Below are positions 1-8,727 of a stretch of DNA of 64,000 nucleotides, one piece after another (positions within the stretch are counted from its first letter, which is position 1; each line of letters starts with the position of its first letter). Under the pieces are notes generated by a model. That model saw nothing but the letters and a program-made list of their open reading frames with translations, was not told the origin of the DNA and ran no database searches. Source of the stretch: Peptostreptococcus faecalis (GTDB lineage: Bacteria; Bacillota; Clostridia; Peptostreptococcales; Peptostreptococcaceae); assembly GCF_900240845.1 (NCBI RefSeq), contig NZ_OERU01000002.1, positions 37,016 through 101,015 of the forward strand, in the 5' to 3' direction. The position numbers and the translations under genes are program-made.

Positions 1-1917
1 CTTCCAGTCCTTTATTACATTTTCAGTTGTAGTTGTAAGCTTGTTAGGATTTGTAATTAAAATTGGTACTCTCTTTTGAGTTGCAAGAGCTGATATTGTA
101 ATTACGTCAGGGAAGTTAGTTCCATCGACTAACATCGCACCATCAGTTTTACCTGTCAAAGCTCTAACTTGTTTTCCAATTTCTTTTGCAGTTTCGTATC
201 TGTCAGTTCCAGCGTATCTAACTATATTAAAGTCTTTTAATTGTTCTTCAACTTTCTTAGATACTGAATCCAATCCACCAGATATTATTACATCCCCTGT
301 TCCACGTCTTTTTAGCTCGTTTAATGTTTCAGTAGAAATACTGTCTGTTCCAGTTAGAAGTATTGGACAATTTCTTTCATTTGCTAGTACTGTAGCTGTT
401 AGTACGTCAGTATATTTGCCTCCATTTGCTAGTACTGCTGTAGCTTTCTTTGTTGGAGGATCAACTGTTCCCCCTCCACCTCCGCCACCACCTGGAGTAT
501 CTTCTTTTTCCCACATTGCATATAAAGTTATATTTGCATTTATAGGTGTAGTGAAATCAAATTTTTCCTTGCCTTCTTTATCTAAATACCAACCTTTAAA
601 TGTATATCCCTCTTTAGTTACATCTTGTGAATCTACGGTCTTTCCTTCTTCAACTTTTACAACTTTTGGTTCTGTAGTACTATCTGTAAATTTACCACCA
701 TTTGGCTCAAAAGTTACTTTATATTCATCTTTTATCTTTTCATATAAAAATATTAAATTTTTAAACCTAGCATTACCGTCTTCATCGCGTAATTCCATGT
801 GGAATACATCTGATGCTGGAGCTCCATCCTCATACACCTTTGCAAATACATATTTATTGTCATTTATCTTCAAATCATATCCTAATCGTTCAGACTCTGG
901 AAGATTTCCTTCATAAAAAGGAGAGTATGCATATGATTTCCCAATCTGATCTACTAAAGTTGTTCTATCAATTACATTAGCATTTTGATGAGTCAAATAT
1001 GCAATATGATTTCTAAGTTCATTTTCTTCCATATTAGTTATTCCTGAAGGTAGATTTTTTTCAAATAACTCTTTATCCATATGGTATATATCAAAACTCG
1101 CCTTAGGACCATCATATAGCATATCATAATTTATTTCAACGATTTCTATTTTATTAGCCTCACTTGGAAATTTTCCTTTTCCATTTTCCCAACCACTAGG
1201 AAAAACTGGATTAACACCAAGAGAAATCATTTCTTCAACTTGTATTTGACACTCATCTCCAGGGTTTCCTTGTATGAATTTAGATGGTCTACTGAATAGC
1301 CCTGGAGGAAGAGCATTTATTTTATATATTACAAATACTCCACTTTTTCCATCTTCTAACTGTGAGGTATCTTGTTCATATTTTATTTCAATAAACTTGT
1401 CTGCAGCAACGGTATAATGATTATATTTTCCTTCAATTGGAGCACTAGTAATTGGTTTCCACCCAGATATTTTTTTTGGTGTAATTTTATATTCAGCATC
1501 CACATCACCATAAAAAACATCTGTTTGATCTATCTTTCTTCCTTGCCTATCTTTATAATATACATGTACTTCACCCGGAGTATCACCTACTACGCTATAA
1601 TAATACGTCACTACTTTTTCATCTTTATCTATTTTTCCTATTACATCTCCATCTACTCTATTGTACACATATTTTTCCTGATTGTTCGATACTATGTCGG
1701 GAAATGCATACAAAATCCCCTGAGTAACATAGGTATCTCCAATATTACCTTCTATAACTATATCATCAAATAGTTTTTCGCCTGTAGCATTACAGTACTT
1801 AACGATGACTTTTCCTTCACCTGATGAATCTTGTGCATGAATAAAGTCTGAATTTTTAAATCCAAAAATAATTGCTATCGCTATTGCTACATAAAAAATA
1901 TAAAATCTTTTTTTCAT
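1..1917 (-). CDS. Secreted cell-wall-binding protein (MucBP-like, InlB-like repeat, CWB2 repeats), C-terminus beyond window
   Basis: The frame is open for 639 codons from ATG at 1917 to the window edge, preceded by AGAGGAGG. The N-terminus (residues about 1-28) is a signal peptide. Two MucBP-like modules follow (about 36-105 and 108-180), each starting with a VxVxY-type strand. Residues about 397-465 form a Listeria-Bacteroides/InlB B-type repeat (GYTFKGWY, then LYAMWE). A run of glycines (about 474-483) leads into CWB2 (PF04122) repeats with the typical RYAGTDRYETA and GTNFPDVITISALA segments. In C. difficile, CWB2 modules hold S-layer-associated proteins non-covalently on wall polymers, so this is probably an exported adhesin or wall protein. 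The first CWB2 repeat is degenerate. The stop and any further repeats lie outside the window. It starts 103 nt after the upstream repeat protein and may be co-transcribed with it. Confidence 0.88.
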   Translation of the reverse strand, partial: MKKRFYIFYVAIAIAIIFGFKNSDFIHAQDSSGEGKVIVKYCNATGEKLFDDIVIEGNIGDTYVTQGILYAFPDIVSNNQEKYVYNRVDGDVIGKIDKDEKVVTYYYSVVGDTPGEVHVYYKDRQGRKIDQTDVFYGDVDAEYKITPKKISGWKPITSAPIEGKYNHYTVAADKFIEIKYEQDTSQLEDGKSGVFVIYKINALPPGLFSRPSKFIQGNPGDECQIQVEEMISLGVNPVFPSGWENGKGKFPSEANKIEIVEINYDMLYDGPKASFDIYHMDKELFEKNLPSGITNMEENELRNHIAYLTHQNANVIDRTTLVDQIGKSYAYSPFYEGNLPESERLGYDLKINDNKYVFAKVYEDGAPASDVFHMELRDEDGNARFKNLIFLYEKIKDEYKVTFEPNGGKFTDSTTEPKVVKVEEGKTVDSQDVTKEGYTFKGWYLDKEGKEKFDFTTPINANITLYAMWEKEDTPGGGGGGGGTVDPPTKKATAVLANGGKYTDVLTATVLANERNCPILLTGTDSISTETLNELKRRGTGDVIISGGLDSVSKKVEEQLKDFNIVRYAGTDRYETAKEIGKQVRALTGKTDGAMLVDGTNFPDVITISALATQKRVPILITNPNKLTTTTENVIKDWK

Positions 1918-2020
1918 AACTCCTCCTCTTTTTAATAATTTTTCTTGACGTAATTTCCATACATATAAATAAATAGAGAGTGAAAACTCTCCATTTATTT
2001 ATAAACTAACTTCTAAAAAA

Positions 2021-3217
2021 CTACTGCCATATAATACTTCCAACTGTATCATCTGGCGTATTACCAGTAAAAGTATTTCCACTTAGAATACCTTGAACGT
2101 TGCTAAATAAAGCTTGTATCGGTTTTGATGTTGCTATAGCTCCCCCTTTTCCACCATTTAGGACGCTATTTTTCTCGAAAGTATTATCTGTTATATTTAC
2201 TTTTGATGTAAATCTTCCAGAGAATCCGGAATTTTGATATAACTGTATAGCGCCTCCACTTTGAGCCTTAACACCTGCAGTTTCTCTTTCTAAAGACTGT
2301 GCAATATTTCCTCTAAATCTATTATCCTCTATATTAACTCCTGAAGTCACACTTTCAATAGTTTGAATTAAAATAGCTCCTGCATCATCTCCAGCAATAT
2401 TTTCATTAAAACTATTATTTTTAATATTAACTTTTGCTCCGTTTATTACATCAAAAACTGCGATAGCCCCACCATCTGCAAACTGTATATTACCAGAACT
2501 TGCTCCATCTTTAACTGCTTCATTTTTTTCAAAAGTAGAGTTTAATATATCAATTGTCCCACCAGTAGGTCTATAAATATAAATTGCTCCACCTTCGCCA
2601 CCAAGAACTCCTGTTCCTAATGCTAAGGTCTTATTACCTATAAATTTAGTATTATCTATTACTAAATTTCCACTAAACCCTTTTGTTGCTATTGCTCCAC
2701 CACTGTATCCAGATCCAGATGTTGAATTGTCCTCAAAATGAGAATTTAATATTTTAAGATTTGCATTACCATTAAACCATAATGCTCCGCCATCCCCAGT
2801 TCCATGACGTCCTGTAACCTTTACACTATCTAAAACAACTTTACTAGATGTATTTATACTAAATGCTCTTGGACCTTCTGCCGTTAAAAACTCTAAATTT
2901 TTAACCTCTAAACTTCCACTTCCATTTCCATCTACACTAATAGTTCCCTTTGACCAAATCTTATTTTCTCCATTGATTGTTACATTGATATTTGGTACTG
3001 AAATTGTCACATTATCATATAAAAAATCTTCTGACAGAGTGATGACATCTCCATCTGTTGCACTTGTAACTGATTCTTTTAATTCCGTTACATTTTTTAC
3101 CACTTTTGATTCAGCAAACGAATTTCCACCCAATGATATTAGCAGTACCATCGATAACAATATCATGCTAGAAATAAACATGCTAATTTGTTTTGATTTG
3201 TGCTGTCTTGTAACCAT
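2021..3217 (-). CDS. Secreted beta-helix protein with GGA(I/L) and FxxN repeats (Pmp-like)
   Basis: The protein has 398 residues, with ATG at 3217 and GGAGGG just upstream. Residues 1-35 form a signal peptide. The rest reads as a right-handed parallel beta-helix. It contains seven copies of a (G/A)GA(I/L) motif (such as SGGAIATKG, EGGAIYIY, DGGAIAVF, SGGAIQLY), alternating with seven FxxN motifs (FEDN, FIGN, FEKN, FNEN, FRGN, FEKN, FTGN). Together these are the hallmark of chlamydial Pmp adhesins. There is no autotransporter barrel, LPXTG signal or CWB2 repeat, so surface retention is unexplained. The CWB2 protein encoded just downstream could be its partner (inference). The function is unknown and adhesion is a guess. 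Confidence 0.82.
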   Translation of the reverse strand: MVTRQHKSKQISMFISSMILLSMVLLISLGGNSFAESKVVKNVTELKESVTSATDGDVITLSEDFLYDNVTISVPNINVTINGENKIWSKGTISVDGNGSGSLEVKNLEFLTAEGPRAFSINTSSKVVLDSVKVTGRHGTGDGGALWFNGNANLKILNSHFEDNSTSGSGYSGGAIATKGFSGNLVIDNTKFIGNKTLALGTGVLGGEGGAIYIYRPTGGTIDILNSTFEKNEAVKDGASSGNIQFADGGAIAVFDVINGAKVNIKNNSFNENIAGDDAGAILIQTIESVTSGVNIEDNRFRGNIAQSLERETAGVKAQSGGAIQLYQNSGFSGRFTSKVNITDNTFEKNSVLNGGKGGAIATSKPIQALFSNVQGILSGNTFTGNTPDDTVGSIIWQ

Positions 3218-3773
3218 ACTTTCCCTCCTTCTTAATATAATAATTAATGACTTTCAATTTATCTAGTCTATAAAATAAATTTATATAGAATTAAAAAAAT
3301 ATTCATCTTATCAAAAAAATATATTTGCAATCGTTTGCATATTTACTAAAGTTATTAAAGAATTTAATAATAAAAATTTTACTTTTTTTGTATTATTCTT
3401 TTCTTTATAGTTACATCCTAAATCTTTTTTTTTTAAAAATCAAGGATTTTTTTTGAAATATTCTCAATTATCTATAATATAAACTTTTTATTATTAACAA
3501 TTAATTTCTTTCACTTTAATACATCCATATATATAAATATTATGCTTTATCTTTCCCTTAATCTTTATAATTATAAAATAAGTTTGATAATAATTTAATG
3601 ATTATATTCTTTTTTGCAATTCATTTTAATTTATGCCTTAACAATAAAAAAGTGCCTCCTATATTTAAGATAAAATCATCTTTAAACACAGTTTGGCACT
3701 TTTTATTTTTATGTTTTTAAATATTTAAAATTTATTATTTTTCAATCATCTTTTACTTCTAAAAACAATTATA
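3218..3773. other. Intergenic region, very AT-rich
   Basis: This 556-nt gap separates the suf operon 3' end from the beta-helix gene start. It is mostly runs of A and T. The only element I can support is the two-tier hairpin at 3646-3705. No ORF with a ribosome-binding site was found. The promoter of the surface-protein genes must lie near 3220-3400 on the minus strand, but no clear -35/-10 pair could be picked. Confidence 0.5.
3646..3705 (-). terminator. Terminator of suf operon, two-tier hairpin
   Basis: The outer stem pairs AAAAAGTGCC (3646-3655) with GGCACTTTTT. The 38-nt loop holds a second inverted repeat (TTAAGAT with ATCTTTAA). It lies 68 nt past the sufU stop and ends in T on either strand, so it could act in both directions. 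Confidence 0.65.
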
Positions 3774-4217
3774 TTACTTGCTTTCAAAATTATTATCTAT
3801 TATATTTGCTAAAGTATGCCATGCAAGTACTGCACATTTTACTCTAGCTGGCATATTTGACACATTTTCTAAAATTACTGCATCACCAAGTGTATCAATT
3901 AGATCATCGTCTACATCTACTTCTTTTTTTATCATACCAATAAATTTTTCAGTCAATTCTTTCGCTTCGTGTATATCCTTGCCTTTTATTAAGTCTATCA
4001 TCATAGATGTAGAAGCTCTAGAAATTGCGCATCCTTCTCCAACAAATGCAGCATCTTTGATTGTATCTCCATCCATTTCTATTTCTAAAGTTATTTCATC
4101 ACCACAACTAGGATTATGACCTAACTCCTTAAAAGTAGGAGACTCTAATTCTCTTCTGTTTGCCTTATTGTTGCTTTCCTGCAAAAGCATATCTGTATAT
4201 AAACTTTTAAGATCCAT
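3774..4217 (-). CDS. sufU: Fe-S assembly sulfur-transfer protein SufU
   Basis: The product has 147 residues and is the SufU type found in Gram-positive SUF systems. SufU is a zinc protein that accepts sulfur from SufS. The conserved residues are visible: C38 and D40 in NPSCGDE, C63 in GEGCAIS, and C128 in RVKCAVLAW. The A-type GCAIS..ASTSMM segment is intact. It is the last gene of sufCBDSU, and its start overlaps the sufS end by 11 nt, which implies translational coupling. The IscU scaffold lineage is less likely, given the order sufC-B-D-S-U. Confidence 0.95.
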   Translation of the reverse strand: MDLKSLYTDMLLQESNNKANRRELESPTFKELGHNPSCGDEITLEIEMDGDTIKDAAFVGEGCAISRASTSMMIDLIKGKDIHEAKELTEKFIGMIKKEVDVDDDLIDTLGDAVILENVSNMPARVKCAVLAWHTLANIIDNNFESK

Positions 4218-5442
4218 ATCCCATCACCTTTCTGACCTCTTTTAATTTATCAATAAAGAAATCAACTTCTTCGTATGTGTTATATACTGCAAAACTAACT
4301 CTACAAGTTGAGTTTTGGTGAATATATGAATGTAATGGCATTGCACAATGGTGTCCTGTTCTTATAGCTATATCAAAGGTATCTAAAACTGTTGATACAT
4401 CGTGTGAGTGAATGTCTTTTATATTAAAATCAACTAGTGGAGATCTATTATAGTTTTTAGTCGAATAAATCTCTACAAAGTCTAACTCGCTCATTTTATT
4501 ATATGCGTATTCAGTCAAATCTAATTCATGCTTGTGTATATTTTCTATGCCTACCCTTTGCATAAATCTTATTGCTTCAGCTAAAGCTACAGCCCCTCCC
4601 ACATTTTGAGTACCAGCTTCAAATTTTGCTGGCACAGGTGCAAATGTAGTGCTTTGTTCATAAACGTACTCTATCATATCGCCACCATACATATATGGAA
4701 CCATAGAATCTAATATTTCCTTCTTACCATATAAAACACCTATTCCCATAGGAGCATACATTTTATGACCTGAGAAAGATAGAAAATCTACATCCCAATC
4801 TTGTACATCCACTTTTACATGAGGTATTAATTGAGCACAATCACAAGATACAACAGCACCTACTTCATGTGCTAATCTCGTAACTTCTTTTACATCAATT
4901 ATTCCACCTACAGTATTTGAAGCACCCGCTACAGCAACTAATTTTGTTTTTTCGTTAAGAAGCTCTTTATACTGATTCATATCAAATTCATTATCGTCAG
5001 TTAAATATACATATCTTAACACTGCACCTGTCTTTTCTGCAACAAACTGCCAAGTTACAAGATTACTATGGTGTTCATATATTGAAAGTATTATTTCATC
5101 TCCAGCTTTTAATTTATCAAGTCCATACGAATATGCAACTAAATTTAGCGCTTCCGTTGTATTTCTTACAAATATTATTTCTTTAGAAGATTTTGCATTT
5201 ATAAAGTCTCTTACAGTATCTCTAGCGCCTTCATATAGTTCTGTAGAAAGCATTCCTAAATAATGCGCTCCTCTGTGAGGGTTTGCAGTCTGATAACTAT
5301 AGTAATTTGCAAGAGCATCTATTACACATTTTGGTTTTTGAGAGGTTGCTCCATTATCAAAATATACTATTTTTTTCCCCACTTTTTCTTCATCCAAGTA
5401 CGGAAATTCTTTTCTGATGTTCATTATATCTTCTTTTTTCAT
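4207..5442 (-). CDS. sufS: Cysteine desulfurase SufS
   Basis: The product is a 411-residue group II cysteine desulfurase. This PLP enzyme takes sulfur from cysteine and passes it to SufU. The PLP lysine lies in SFSGHKMYAPMG (about residue 228), and catalytic Cys366 lies in RTGHHCAMPLH near the C-terminus. The N-terminus has the usual YFDNGATSQKP segment, and the length is normal. It is the fourth suf gene, with 34 nt after sufD and an 11-nt overlap with sufU. Confidence 0.96.
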   Translation of the reverse strand: MKKEDIMNIRKEFPYLDEEKVGKKIVYFDNGATSQKPKCVIDALANYYSYQTANPHRGAHYLGMLSTELYEGARDTVRDFINAKSSKEIIFVRNTTEALNLVAYSYGLDKLKAGDEIILSIYEHHSNLVTWQFVAEKTGAVLRYVYLTDDNEFDMNQYKELLNEKTKLVAVAGASNTVGGIIDVKEVTRLAHEVGAVVSCDCAQLIPHVKVDVQDWDVDFLSFSGHKMYAPMGIGVLYGKKEILDSMVPYMYGGDMIEYVYEQSTTFAPVPAKFEAGTQNVGGAVALAEAIRFMQRVGIENIHKHELDLTEYAYNKMSELDFVEIYSTKNYNRSPLVDFNIKDIHSHDVSTVLDTFDIAIRTGHHCAMPLHSYIHQNSTCRVSFAVYNTYEEVDFFIDKLKEVRKVMGYGS

Positions 5443-5476
5443 ACTTCTTACACCTCACCTTTTTATTGTGTTTATA

Positions 5477-6310
5477 CTATATTCTTTGCTCTATCTGCTT
5501 CCACACTTCTTCAGATAATTCTCTATCAGGAAGTTTGTCTATTGTAGGAACTAACTTTGTCTCTACTACCATCTTCTTAGCTTGTTCCAAATCCATTCCT
5601 CTACTCATTATGTAGAATAACATATCTTGATCAATCTGACCTGCACTTGCAGCGTGTAGGCCTTCTACATCATCCTCTTCACAAAGAAGTAATGGTACAG
5701 CTATATTTCTAACTCCATCATCTAATAAAGTCGCGAATTCTTCTTCACTTCCCTTTGAAAGTCTAGATCCTCTCTTGAAATCTATTGTTCCTTTAAAAGT
5801 TTTCTTAGCGTTATCTTTTAGAGCTCCATTTACTAATATATTTGACCTAGTATCTTCTCCATGATGTTTTACATGATAGAAAATATCTAAATCTCTATCT
5901 TCATCTACGAAATATATAGATTCTACATTAGTTGATGATTTGTTTCCAATAAGATCAACTACATAATTTGTAACTGAGCGCTTAGCACCTACTTCAATTT
6001 GAATTAAATTTACTGTAGCATCTTCCATAACTTCTGCATTTATATCAGTAAGTGCAGAAAGTTCTTCACTACATCTTGCTACATAATATATGTTTACAGT
6101 TGAGCCTTTGTTTGCTTTTATATTTATTATTGTACGTCTTGAATCAGTTTCTTGATCTTCTATTTTATTTATATCAAAAAGTGCTGATACTTCGTCACCT
6201 TCATTTGCTACTATTTCATTTATATTTTCTTTGACTTCAGGCAATTCGATTAGAGATTCATTTACCTTCAGCCATCTCCACGTAATAAGTGGTAATCTGT
6301 TTGCTATCAT
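5477..6310 (-). CDS. sufD: Fe-S assembly protein SufD
   Basis: The product has 277 residues with the SufB/SufD beta-helix core. The C-terminal part carries EDDVEGLHAASAGQIDQDMLFY, where SufD normally has the conserved His interface with SufB and a short helix-rich tail. It is shorter than E. coli SufD (about 420 residues) because the N-terminal helical part is reduced, as is common in clostridia. SufB, SufC and SufD form the cluster scaffold. The gene lies 10 nt after sufB. Confidence 0.92.
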   Translation of the reverse strand: MIANRLPLITWRWLKVNESLIELPEVKENINEIVANEGDEVSALFDINKIEDQETDSRRTIINIKANKGSTVNIYYVARCSEELSALTDINAEVMEDATVNLIQIEVGAKRSVTNYVVDLIGNKSSTNVESIYFVDEDRDLDIFYHVKHHGEDTRSNILVNGALKDNAKKTFKGTIDFKRGSRLSKGSEEEFATLLDDGVRNIAVPLLLCEEDDVEGLHAASAGQIDQDMLFYIMSRGMDLEQAKKMVVETKLVPTIDKLPDRELSEEVWKQIEQRI

Positions 6311-6320
6311 AGTAATCCTC

Positions 6321-7745
6321 CTAACCTATTGTACCTTCGAGTTCAAGATTTATTAAATTATTCATTTCTACTGCATATTCAAGAGGTAATTCTTTAGCTA
6401 TAGGCTCTGCAAAACCTCTAACAACCATTGATTTTGCTTCACTTTCACTAATACCTCTACTCATTAGATAGAAAATTACTTCGTCATCTATTCTACCTAT
6501 TTTTGCTTCGTGACCTAAATCTACATCCTGTGTAGCAATATCAATTACTGGTATTGTATCTGATCTAGATTCTTGGTCTAGCATTAATGATTCACAACTT
6601 ACTGTTGATTTAGAACCCTTAGCTTCTTTTGTGATTTTTACTAAACCTCTATAAATAGCTACTCCGCCATCTTTTGATATAGATTTAGAGTTTACTGTTG
6701 AAGATGTGTTAGGAGCAGCGTGAACTACTTTTGTTCCAGTATCTAAGTACTGACCCTTTCCTGCAAAAGTGATTCCTGTAAATTCAGATTTTGCACCTTC
6801 GCCCTTTAGTATGCTCATAGGGTATAGACAAGATGCCTTAGATCCAAACGATCCAGAAACCCACTCAATTTTACCATCTTTTTCAACTATAGATCTCTTT
6901 GTATTTAAGTTATACATATTTCTTGACCAGTTCTCTATTGTTGAGTACCTAAGTGTTGATCCTTCTTTTATAAATAATTCAACAGCACCAGCATGTATGT
7001 TTACTACATTGTATCTAGGTGCAGAACAGCCTTCTATAAAGTGGCAGTAAGATCCTTCTTCAACTATTATAAGTGTATGTTCAAACTGACCTGCTCCTGG
7101 AGCATTTAGTCTGAAATACGACTGAAGTGGTACATCTACATTTACACCCTTTGGCACATACACAAATGATCCTCCAGACCAAACAGCATAGTGTAGTGCT
7201 GCATATTTATGGTCAGCATTTGAAATACATTTCATAAAATATTTTTTTACTATATCAGGATATAATTTTACTGCGCTTTCAAAGTCTGTGTATATTACTC
7301 CCTTATCAAGAAGATCTTGCTGGATATTGTGGTATACTACTTCTGAATCATACTGTGCTCCAACACCAGAAAGATTTTTTTCTCTTTCTGCTTCTGGAAT
7401 ACCAAGTAGATCAAAAGTATTTTTAATATCGTCAGGAACTTCATTCCAATCTTCTACCAACTCAGCATCTGGTCTTATATACGTTGTAATATCGTCAATA
7501 TTTACTTCATCTAGATTAGGTCCCCAAGTTGGATTATCTAATTCATAGAACTTCTTTAAAGATTGAAGTCTTATTTCTAACATCCAATCCGGTTCATTTT
7601 TTTCTTCGCTTATCTGTCTTACAATTTCTTCAGTAAGACCTTTTTCAGTTTTTGATTTATATTTAAACTCATTTTTAACATCGTATATGCCACGATCATG
7701 TTCTTCAATTTGAGTTTTTTTAGTTTTTTCTAATTTAGTTTCCAT
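6321..7745 (-). CDS. sufB: Fe-S assembly scaffold SufB
   Basis: The product has 474 residues, the usual SufB length. Recognisable blocks are the N-terminal ISEEKNEPDWMLEIRLQSL, the central GGSFVYVPKGVNVDVPLQ, and the C-terminal LGHEAKIGRIDDEVIFYLMSRG. SufB binds SufC and SufD and is the scaffold on which the nascent cluster is built. Its start overlaps the sufC end by 11 nt. Confidence 0.97.
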   Translation of the reverse strand: METKLEKTKKTQIEEHDRGIYDVKNEFKYKSKTEKGLTEEIVRQISEEKNEPDWMLEIRLQSLKKFYELDNPTWGPNLDEVNIDDITTYIRPDAELVEDWNEVPDDIKNTFDLLGIPEAEREKNLSGVGAQYDSEVVYHNIQQDLLDKGVIYTDFESAVKLYPDIVKKYFMKCISNADHKYAALHYAVWSGGSFVYVPKGVNVDVPLQSYFRLNAPGAGQFEHTLIIVEEGSYCHFIEGCSAPRYNVVNIHAGAVELFIKEGSTLRYSTIENWSRNMYNLNTKRSIVEKDGKIEWVSGSFGSKASCLYPMSILKGEGAKSEFTGITFAGKGQYLDTGTKVVHAAPNTSSTVNSKSISKDGGVAIYRGLVKITKEAKGSKSTVSCESLMLDQESRSDTIPVIDIATQDVDLGHEAKIGRIDDEVIFYLMSRGISESEAKSMVVRGFAEPIAKELPLEYAVEMNNLINLELEGTIG

Positions 7746-8499
7746 TGGATGAATTCACCTCATCTCTAATCCAGCCATAACCTTCTTCTTCTATCTTATG
7801 AATTAGCGATCCGTCACCTTCTTTTGCTATAGCTCCATCAACTAAAACATGTACAAAATCAGGCACAACATTATGTATAATCTCCTTATGATGTGTAATT
7901 ATAAGAAGTGCATTATCATCATTTTTGTAATCTTTAATCCCTTCAGATACTATTCTTACCGCATCTACATCTAGACCTGAATCTGTTTCATCAAGCATAG
8001 CAAGCTTTGGATTTAATATACGCATCTGTAGTATTTCAGTCTTTTTCTTTTCTCCACCTGAAAATCCATAATTTAAGTATCTTGCTGCATATTCTGGCTT
8101 CATTTGTAATTCTTTCATCTTCTTTGATAAATCCATATTGAATCTAAGCACAGAAACAGGTTTATCATCTACTGCAGATTTTGAAGTTCTGATAAAGTTT
8201 TCTACACTTATTCCAGATACTTCTACTGGAGATTGAAATGACATAAATATACCTCTTTTTGCTCTTTCATCTGCAGCCATATCTGTAACATCTTCTCCTT
8301 CAAAGAAAATTTTACCAGACATTATTTCATATTTTGGATTACTCATTATTGTATTTACAAGCGTAGATTTTCCTGATCCATTAGGACCCATTACTACATG
8401 AGTTTCTCCTTTTTTTATAACTAAATTTATATTTTTTAGGATATGCTTATCCCCTACTTTGACATTCAAGTCTTTTATCTCTAATAATATATCACTCAC
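7735..8499 (-). CDS. sufC: Fe-S assembly ATPase SufC
   Basis: The product is a 254-residue ABC-type ATPase without membrane segments. Walker A is GPNGSGKST (38-46), the signature is FSGGEKKKTEI, and Walker B is AMLDETDSGLD. SufC drives conformational change in the SufBCD complex. It is the first gene of the operon. A promoter-like pair lies upstream (TTGATT, 17 nt, TAATAT). No IscR/Rrf2 gene adjoins the operon, so its control is not apparent here. Confidence 0.97.
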   Translation of the reverse strand: MSDILLEIKDLNVKVGDKHILKNINLVIKKGETHVVMGPNGSGKSTLVNTIMSNPKYEIMSGKIFFEGEDVTDMAADERAKRGIFMSFQSPVEVSGISVENFIRTSKSAVDDKPVSVLRFNMDLSKKMKELQMKPEYAARYLNYGFSGGEKKKTEILQMRILNPKLAMLDETDSGLDVDAVRIVSEGIKDYKNDDNALLIITHHKEIIHNVVPDFVHVLVDGAIAKEGDGSLIHKIEEEGYGWIRDEVNSSNGN

Positions 8500-8563
8500 G
8501 GTTTCTCTATCCTTTCAGCTATTATTATATATATTTATTTCTTATTTATTTTCACACAAGACT

Positions 8564-8592
8564 ATATTACTATGATTACCCAAAAAAATCAA
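8564..8592 (-). promoter_or_regulatory. Predicted promoter of sufCBDSU
   Basis: On the minus strand, TTGATT (8592-8587) and TAATAT (8569-8564) are separated by exactly 17 nt, 65 nt upstream of the sufC start. Pattern match only. Confidence 0.5.
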
Positions 8593-8643
8593 TTAATCTC
8601 GACTAATTTACTAGGATTTATTTGATTTTTTTTTCTTAAAACA

Positions 8644-8671
8644 AAAAATCCGCAATTTTATGCGGATTTTT
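8644..8671 (-). terminator. Terminator after the LAKTG surface-protein gene
   Basis: An 11-bp perfect stem (AAAAATCCGCA with TGCGGATTTTT) closes a 6-nt loop. A second hairpin (AATAACGGTT, CTC, AACTGTTATT) sits just before it at about 8687-8709, nearer the gene end. Confidence 0.85.
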
Positions 8672-8727
8672 GTGTATATATTGCAAATAACGGTTCTCAA
8701 CTGTTATTTTTTACTATTTATATATTA

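Noticed and set aside
416-916. 166-codon open frame on the plus strand with a proline run
   Set aside because: It is antisense to the CWB2 protein; the prolines are the complement of the Gly-rich linker, and there is no ribosome site.
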